Origin: SAT2750 sp964476375
GTDB taxonomy: Bacteria > Planctomycetota > Planctomycetia > Pirellulales > Pirellulaceae
Reading direction: 5' to 3'
DNA: 45,590 nt
Assembly (NCBI GenBank): GCA_964476375.1
Contig: CAYYZW010000162.1
Coordinates: 1 to 45,590, forward strand
Position 1 is the stretch's first letter. Each line of letters opens with the position of its first letter. Positions 41,061-45,590 of this stretch are shown one piece after another. Position numbers and translations under genes: made by a program. The notes under the pieces were generated by a model. The model was not told the origin of the DNA and did no database searches. It was given only the letters and a program-made list of their open reading frames with translations.

Positions 41061-41070
41061 CTGTTATAAT
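41061..41070 (+). promoter_or_regulatory. CTGTTATAAT -10 element before PQQ-like lipoprotein
   Basis: A perfect TATAAT (41065-41070) within CTGTTATAAT, identical to the element at 40513-40522. It predicts a 5' leader of about 40 bases before the ATG at 41119. Confidence 0.45.
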
Positions 41071-41118
41071 GTTCCACCACCCGGATGTGAAAGCTCTCCC
41101 ATTAACCGGACACCTGCC

Positions 41119-42696
41119 ATGCTACCACGCACACTCCTTCTACTGCTCTTGTCCCTTCTTGCAGCCGCCAGCGGCTGCACATCTGCAGATCGTGAAGGGG
41201 ATCCTCCTGGTGCCACAACGGGGCAGGCCGGCGAATCGGCCGGGACGGCAATCACGGCGGCTCCCGGGGAGGACAACCAGGAGCTCTCATTCAACGAGAT
41301 GGTGCCGGTGGCGGTGGTGAAGGAAAAAACGGTCCCCGCCCCCCGTGGGGATGACGATGTCCTGGAAGATATCTCCACGCGCGCGCAGGGGATTGACTGG
41401 CCCACCTTTCTGGGGGCTGACCGCACGAACAGTTCTCCCGAAAAAGGGCTCATCACGGACTGGTCGGAAGGGACACTGAAGATCCTCTGGCAAGTCGAAC
41501 TGGGCACAAGCTACGGAATCGGATCGGTCAGCAAGGGACGATACTTCCAGTTCGACCAGGTGGAGAAAAAAACCCTGGTCAACTGCCACAACGCCGAGAC
41601 CGGCAAGCTGCTCTGGCAATTCGATTACTCCACCGACTATGCCGACCTCTTCGGTTACGATGCCGGCCCCCGTTGCAGCCCGATCGTGGAAGGAAACCGC
41701 GTCTACGTCTACGGGGTGGAGGGGACACTGATCTGCCTGCGAGCCAGCGACGGGGCCCTTGTCTGGAAGGTCAACGTCAACAAGCAATTCGGCGTGGTGC
41801 AGAATTTCTTCGGAATTGGGAGCACTCCCGTCATCGAGGGAGATCTGCTGCTGGTGATGGTCGGGGGAAGCCCCAGGGACGCGGTCGGGATCCCACCCGG
41901 ACAGCTTGACCTGGTCGAAGGAAATGGAAGCGGGATCGTGGCCTTTGACAAGTACACCGGCGAGGTGAAGTACAAGGTCTCCGATGAACTGGCCAGCTAT
42001 TCCAGCCCCGTGGTAACGGACATCGGCGGCCGACGCTGGGGTTTCATGTTCGCTCGCGGCGGGCTCATCGGGTTTGAACCTGCAAGCGGGAAAATTGATT
42101 TCCATTACCCCTGGCGGGCTTCGATGCTGGAGAGCGTGAATGCGGCAACTCCCCTGGTAGTCGGGGACGAGGTCTTTATCTCGGAGACTTACGGGGTCGG
42201 GAGTTCCCTCTTGAAAGTCAAGCCGGGGGGGTACGACGTGATCTGGAAGGATGACGAGAGATCCCGACAGAAAGCGATGGAGACACACTGGAATACTCCC
42301 ATCTACCGTGATGGGTATCTTTACGGTTCCAGTGGCAGGCATACACAGAACGCGGAACTTCGATGCGTGGAGTGGAAAACCGGGAAGATCCTCTGGAGCA
42401 TCCCACGTCTTACTCGGACCTCCTTGCTGTACGTCGACGACCACTTTATCTGCCTTGGCGAGTACGGTTCCTTGATCCTCTTCAAGGCCAATCCGAAGGA
42501 ATTTGAACCGGTCGGAGAATATCTCTTCCAGGATCCCAAGGCCCGTCCTGACCCGCTCGGCCTGGGCTCTCCGATGCTGCTGAAGTATCCCTGCTGGGCC
42601 GCGCCGATTATCTCACATGGCCTGCTTTACGTACGGGGCAGCGACCGGCTGCTCTGCGTTGAATTGATCCCTGAACCGGACAAGGCGGACAAGTAG
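41119..42696 (+). CDS. PQQ-like beta-propeller lipoprotein
   Basis: A 525-residue protein. The signal peptide ends in AASGC, so Cys19 is lipidated. A disordered acidic linker covers about residues 20-90. The propeller begins at IDWPTFLGADRTNSSPEKG and shows blade phrases such as NAETGKLLWQFD, RASDGALVWKV, DKYTGEVKYKV and EWKTGKILWSI. This is the membrane-anchored counterpart of the propeller at 33260-34492 and is probably a binding scaffold rather than a dehydrogenase. ATG at 41119 was chosen because it gives the signal peptide. Confidence 0.9.
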   Translation: MLPRTLLLLLLSLLAAASGCTSADREGDPPGATTGQAGESAGTAITAAPGEDNQELSFNEMVPVAVVKEKTVPAPRGDDDVLEDISTRAQGIDWPTFLGADRTNSSPEKGLITDWSEGTLKILWQVELGTSYGIGSVSKGRYFQFDQVEKKTLVNCHNAETGKLLWQFDYSTDYADLFGYDAGPRCSPIVEGNRVYVYGVEGTLICLRASDGALVWKVNVNKQFGVVQNFFGIGSTPVIEGDLLLVMVGGSPRDAVGIPPGQLDLVEGNGSGIVAFDKYTGEVKYKVSDELASYSSPVVTDIGGRRWGFMFARGGLIGFEPASGKIDFHYPWRASMLESVNAATPLVVGDEVFISETYGVGSSLLKVKPGGYDVIWKDDERSRQKAMETHWNTPIYRDGYLYGSSGRHTQNAELRCVEWKTGKILWSIPRLTRTSLLYVDDHFICLGEYGSLILFKANPKEFEPVGEYLFQDPKARPDPLGLGSPMLLKYPCWAAPIISHGLLYVRGSDRLLCVELIPEPDKADK

Positions 42697-42704
42697 TCCG
42701 CGGT

Positions 42705-43529
42705 TCAGTGCTCCGGGACTGCCTCGGAGGAAAGCCACTGCCGGACCAGGTCCGCCGACTCGGCCAGCAGTTGCCGGTAATCCAGGGCCTCTATTTCCTC
42801 TCCCATCAGCTTGATGTCGTACCAGCCCTGGTAGTCCAGTTCTTCGAGCCGGGAGACCACGCGGCTGAGCGGCCGCCGTCCACGGCCCAGGGGGCACCGT
42901 TGCTGGTCCGCAGCGGGAAATGTCCGCGAATCAGCCAGGTGGACCAGGGCCAGGTACTCAACAAGTTCCGGCAGCAGGGCCTCCAGCTCCGCACGCTGCA
43001 TCCAGTGGTAGGTGTCCAGGACCAGGGCCAGGGCAGGGTGGTCGATGCGGCGGACCAGGGCCAGGGTCTCTTTCAAATCGGTCTGTACCGTCCAGTCGAT
43101 TGCCGAGGCGGGGGCCATCGGTTCCATCGCCAGGCGAATGCCTGCGGTCCTGGCAACCGGCAGAAGTTCGACAAGTGCCGTCTCCAGCAGTCGATGGGCA
43201 TGACGAAGCGTATGGCCACCCCGGCCACCGCTGTGCAGAACCAGTGTCGGGGCCCCGACCAGGGCTGCCAGCTCAATCGCCTGGGCCGCATCCTCGACAC
43301 TGTCAGAAAACCGCCGGCCATCGCTGCCGGTGAATCCCCCGGCCCAGAGCAGGCAGGAGACCGCGATCCCACTCTCGCTGATCAGTTCGGCACCTTTCTC
43401 CTCGCCGAAATCAACCAGCTTGTCACGCCAGACGCCGATTCCCTCGATGCCCGCTTCGAGGTATTGATGGACGTCCTCGTCAAATGACCAGCGGTAGGTC
43501 GTCAGCTCGTTGACTGAAAGCCGTCCCAC
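42705..43529 (-). CDS. Sugar phosphate isomerase/epimerase-like TIM barrel
   Basis: A 274-residue xylose isomerase-like (AP endonuclease family 2) protein without a signal peptide. The start is GTG with AGGAG upstream. Conserved parts: GIEGIGVWRDKL, TLVLHSGGRGG, MEPMAPASA (metal Glu), LVLDTYHWM (metal Asp/His), LVHLADSR (His) and GWYDIKLMGEE (the last Glu). The family isomerises or epimerises keto-sugars and inosose-type cyclitols. It follows the TraB gene by 45 bases on the same strand. Confidence 0.88.
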   Translation of the reverse strand: MGRLSVNELTTYRWSFDEDVHQYLEAGIEGIGVWRDKLVDFGEEKGAELISESGIAVSCLLWAGGFTGSDGRRFSDSVEDAAQAIELAALVGAPTLVLHSGGRGGHTLRHAHRLLETALVELLPVARTAGIRLAMEPMAPASAIDWTVQTDLKETLALVRRIDHPALALVLDTYHWMQRAELEALLPELVEYLALVHLADSRTFPAADQQRCPLGRGRRPLSRVVSRLEELDYQGWYDIKLMGEEIEALDYRQLLAESADLVRQWLSSEAVPEH

Positions 43530-43574
43530 GTTTTTTCCGCTCCTGGAATCCCCATGCCTGGTTTTGGTTGCCGT

Positions 43575-44528
43575 TTATTTCCCGGGACCGAGATTCCAGG
43601 CATCGACCCAGCTCTCCTCGGCTCGCTTGAGCTTGAAGTCCCGGATCAAACGCTGTTCCATGTCGTTAAGATGGCCGGCCCCGTAAAACACGGCAATTCG
43701 TTTCTTTCCTTGCTGGATCTGTTTTTCCAGCACCTCGAAACACTTGCCGTTGCGCGCCGTGATAATGGCCGAACCATCCGGTCCTTCCAGGGCGCCCATC
43801 ATTCCCTCCTGCTCCTCGAACTGCTGGGCCAGGATGATCTTTAACTGGCGAGTCCGGTCGCGAGAAAAGAGGGCCAGCAGCAAGGAGGCGTCCGAGGTGG
43901 ATCCACCATTGGCCGACTGCGTGGCCATGGCATAGCCGACCGTGCGAAAGTACATCTGCAACCAGCTCTCACCACGATCTTTCATCGCCTTGGAAAACTC
44001 GTCCGGTGACATGTCCGCATGGACCAGGTTCTTGACGGTGTAGTCGATATGGTTGAGCTGATGGGCCAGGTCCAGCATCGATTTCATTCCATTCTGAATG
44101 CCACCGATCGCGCCGCCGCCTCCCCCTCGCCCCCCCTTAGGGATCCGTGTCCCTTCCGGAGCGACAAGCTCGTAGAGCACGACGTCGTACTGCTCGAACT
44201 TCTTGTTCAGTGTCTCGTAGTAACTCTCGTCACCAACATGAACGGCCCCGATCAGGTCCACTGTCAGGCCACGCTTGCGGCCACCCCGGGCCTGGACAAA
44301 ATGGACAATCGAGGTTTGAAGTGCCAGTGGTGTGCCATCGTCGGCCTTCCTGACCCGCATATAGGCCGGTTTTTTTTCGACCCTGGGCGTTTTGGTCTTG
44401 CTGGAGGCTTCTGCGGGCTTTTCGTCCCCACGTAAATGCCGTTCCGGTAACCGGTCGGTCACCAGCCCCGCAAGCAGCAGGCAACTCACAAGGGCAGGAA
44501 CCATCTTTAAGGAAGGCATACGTTTCAT
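43575..44528 (-). CDS. TraB/GumN family exported protein
   Basis: A 317-residue protein with an N-terminal signal peptide (LKMVPALVSCLLLAGLV). The TraB-like core has LIGAVHVGDESYYETLN (about 92-108), VLYELVAPEG (117-126) and FYGAGHLNDMEQRL near the C-terminus. An unusual glycine run (GGRGGGGGAIGGI) sits at about 132-144, just after the second motif. The family includes the Tiki-type proteases, but the catalytic role of bacterial members is not settled. AAGGA lies before the ATG and a TTGCTC-18-TATAAT promoter farther up. Confidence 0.9.
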   Translation of the reverse strand: MKRMPSLKMVPALVSCLLLAGLVTDRLPERHLRGDEKPAEASSKTKTPRVEKKPAYMRVRKADDGTPLALQTSIVHFVQARGGRKRGLTVDLIGAVHVGDESYYETLNKKFEQYDVVLYELVAPEGTRIPKGGRGGGGGAIGGIQNGMKSMLDLAHQLNHIDYTVKNLVHADMSPDEFSKAMKDRGESWLQMYFRTVGYAMATQSANGGSTSDASLLLALFSRDRTRQLKIILAQQFEEQEGMMGALEGPDGSAIITARNGKCFEVLEKQIQQGKKRIAVFYGAGHLNDMEQRLIRDFKLKRAEESWVDAWNLGPGK

Positions 44529-44856
44529 GGCAGAATCCTTGAACCTCGGACATGATTATCAACAGAACAGCACTGGCGTCCCGGTCGCGGGAAACACCGT
44601 GGAATTATAAGCAAGAAGGAATCCTGCGAGCAAGAAAGGGGATCGGCTCTGCCGCCATGATCGTTTTTTACCCAGTTTAACAGCTGTCGGTCATGAGTAA
44701 CCCGATTTTTCGTTAAGGATTACCGTTCTTGCTCAATTCACGTGACGTGCAAATCCGATACTACCCGCAACGGAAAGCAGGGGTGAGGCTGTACGCTTAC
44801 TGTACGGTGCCTTGCTGCTGCTGCGCGGTTAATGCCTGAAATACAGGAATCTGACG
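44529..44856. other. Intergenic region between divergent TraB and BBP7-like genes
   Basis: 328 bases without a gene. It carries a TATAAT promoter for TraB (minus). On the plus side there is an 8-base palindrome TCACGTGA near 44738 and a CTGTACG direct repeat at about 44790-44803. No clear promoter for the BBP7-like gene was found. Confidence 0.5.
44604..44633 (-). promoter_or_regulatory. Promoter of the TraB gene
   Basis: On the minus strand TTGCTC (44628-44633) and perfect TATAAT (44604-44609) are 18 bases apart. The leader would be about 70 bases. Confidence 0.55.
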
Positions 44857-45590
44857 ATGCTCAACAAGCAGATCCGAGAGTGCCTCCTGGGAATCCTTAT
44901 CGTATGCGGCCTTGCGTCTGGCGCCAGTGCCCAGCGCATGCTGCCCCTGATGGATATAGAACCGGGGGAGTTTAACGCTGACTACCAGATGTTTTCCCCC
45001 CTCCAAACAGAAGATTTCATCGATGGATTCCAGGCCAATACCGGCTGGTTTTTCACCTATGACCGAACCTATTTTCGTACCACCAGGCCGGATGCCGAAG
45101 CAAGCTTCATGCAGAGCGACCGAACCTGGGGCAACCGCTTTGACTTTGGCTACATGACAAGCCAGGGGCATGGCTGGTACTTCTCGGTGATGGATCTCTC
45201 GGGCCCGAACGTGAGTGACCGGATCCGCCAGGAAAGAAACAACCGTTTCGTGGAAGGTTCCCCCCAGGAAGAACCGATCGATCCTCCCCAGGACAACAAC
45301 AACCGGGAAACCGGGGCACGCGACTATTTCCTTCAAGACAGCCTGAACATCGCCGAGCTGACGAATTTCGAGATCAACAAGACATTTCGTCGGGAACCAC
45401 GCGGTAACGGCTCTATCGTGGAACCCTTCGTGGGATTCCGAATGGGACGATTCACGGACTTCTACCTCAATGACGAGTACAACCGGTACGACGACGAGGG
45501 GAACCCGGTGCCCCAGATCCCGGATCCAAATGACCCGGACAGCCCCGCACCGGATGACGCGGCCATAGAAGAGTACATTTCCTCACGGGC
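44857..45590 (+). CDS. BBP7-like outer membrane beta-barrel protein, 5' part
   Basis: The frame opens at ATG 44857 and runs off the right edge without a stop, giving 244 codons. The signal peptide is NKQIRECLLGILIVCGLASGASA followed by Q. The mature start is rich in aromatic and charged residues: GWFFTYDRTYFRTTRP, NRFDFGYMTSQGHGWYFSVMDL, VEPFVGFRMGRF. An alternating, aromatic strand pattern of this type is found in planctomycete BBP7-like barrels. Its second third carries an Asp/Pro/Asn-rich insert (EEPIDPPQDNNNRE). AGGA lies ten bases before the start. The barrel end lies outside the window. Confidence 0.8.
   Translation, partial: MLNKQIRECLLGILIVCGLASGASAQRMLPLMDIEPGEFNADYQMFSPLQTEDFIDGFQANTGWFFTYDRTYFRTTRPDAEASFMQSDRTWGNRFDFGYMTSQGHGWYFSVMDLSGPNVSDRIRQERNNRFVEGSPQEEPIDPPQDNNNRETGARDYFLQDSLNIAELTNFEINKTFRREPRGNGSIVEPFVGFRMGRFTDFYLNDEYNRYDDEGNPVPQIPDPNDPDSPAPDDAAIEEYISSR

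Noticed and set aside
41287..42444. 385-residue minus-strand frame opposite the PQQ-like lipoprotein
   Set aside because: Antisense shadow; the plus-strand propeller is clear.
1..45590. CRISPR array, insertion sequence, integrase or phage region
   Set aside because: No regularly spaced repeats, transposase, integrase or structural phage genes were recognised on either strand.

Overview
The window looks like chromosomal DNA from a GC-rich member of the Planctomycetota, probably a Pirellulales-type organism; I cannot place it further from sequence alone. The case rests on gene content typical of that phylum: exported sulfatases, a Tat-exported DUF1080 (3-keto-disaccharide hydrolase-like) protein, PQQ-like beta-propellers, FG-GAP and DUF11 repeat proteins, a BBP7-like outer membrane barrel cut by the right edge, a NIPSNAP protein, and an archaeal-type MfnB (methanofuran pathway) enzyme. 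No phage, insertion sequence, integrase or CRISPR array was seen. The genes are densely packed, many convergent pairs are separated by only a few bases, and at least five same-strand pairs overlap by four bases (ATGA or GTGA).

Left part (1-9.9 kb): a truncated lipoprotein and a two-helix membrane protein; tRNA-Ser(GGA) with an intrinsic terminator directly behind rho; a 737-base regulatory gap; a thioredoxin-fold protein with two YHS-like modules; an aquaglyceroporin-glycerol kinase-small membrane protein operon; a secretin/TonB-N-terminus-like periplasmic protein; a PHA-granule-type small protein; a membrane-anchored helical repeat protein; and a tiny acidic protein with a good sigma70-like promoter.

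Middle part (9.9-27.5 kb): a coupled MfnB/membrane-protein pair, RNase D with a conservative change at one metal ligand, a DUF11-repeat protein, a TPR protein starting at TTG, a PSP1 protein with a cysteine-rich tail, biotin synthase, an NHL-type propeller, leuCD with its own promoter, a divergent nucleotide-sugar epimerase/dehydrogenase pair with a terminator-like hairpin in the dehydrogenase leader, CuZn superoxide dismutase lacking the usual disulfide cysteines, a HEXXH protease, and a KAS III-like / YqgE / M24 peptidase cluster.

Right part (27.5-45.6 kb): the most system-like region. Two sulfatases of different subtypes and an FG-GAP protein form a translationally coupled minus-strand operon, divergent from a DUF1080 / PQQ-propeller / flavin-binding-protein operon. 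I infer a periplasmic module for sulfated or otherwise decorated glycans. It is followed by a DegT aminotransferase-SurE-TPR operon, a large lipoprotein alpha/beta hydrolase, a UVR-motif protein and ArfB, a second PQQ-like lipoprotein, a TIM-barrel sugar isomerase, a TraB-family protein, and the start of the BBP7-like barrel.

Long antisense open frames accompany almost every gene because of base composition and were left out. Starts were chosen by ribosome binding site, signal peptide and family alignment from memory; no database search was possible.
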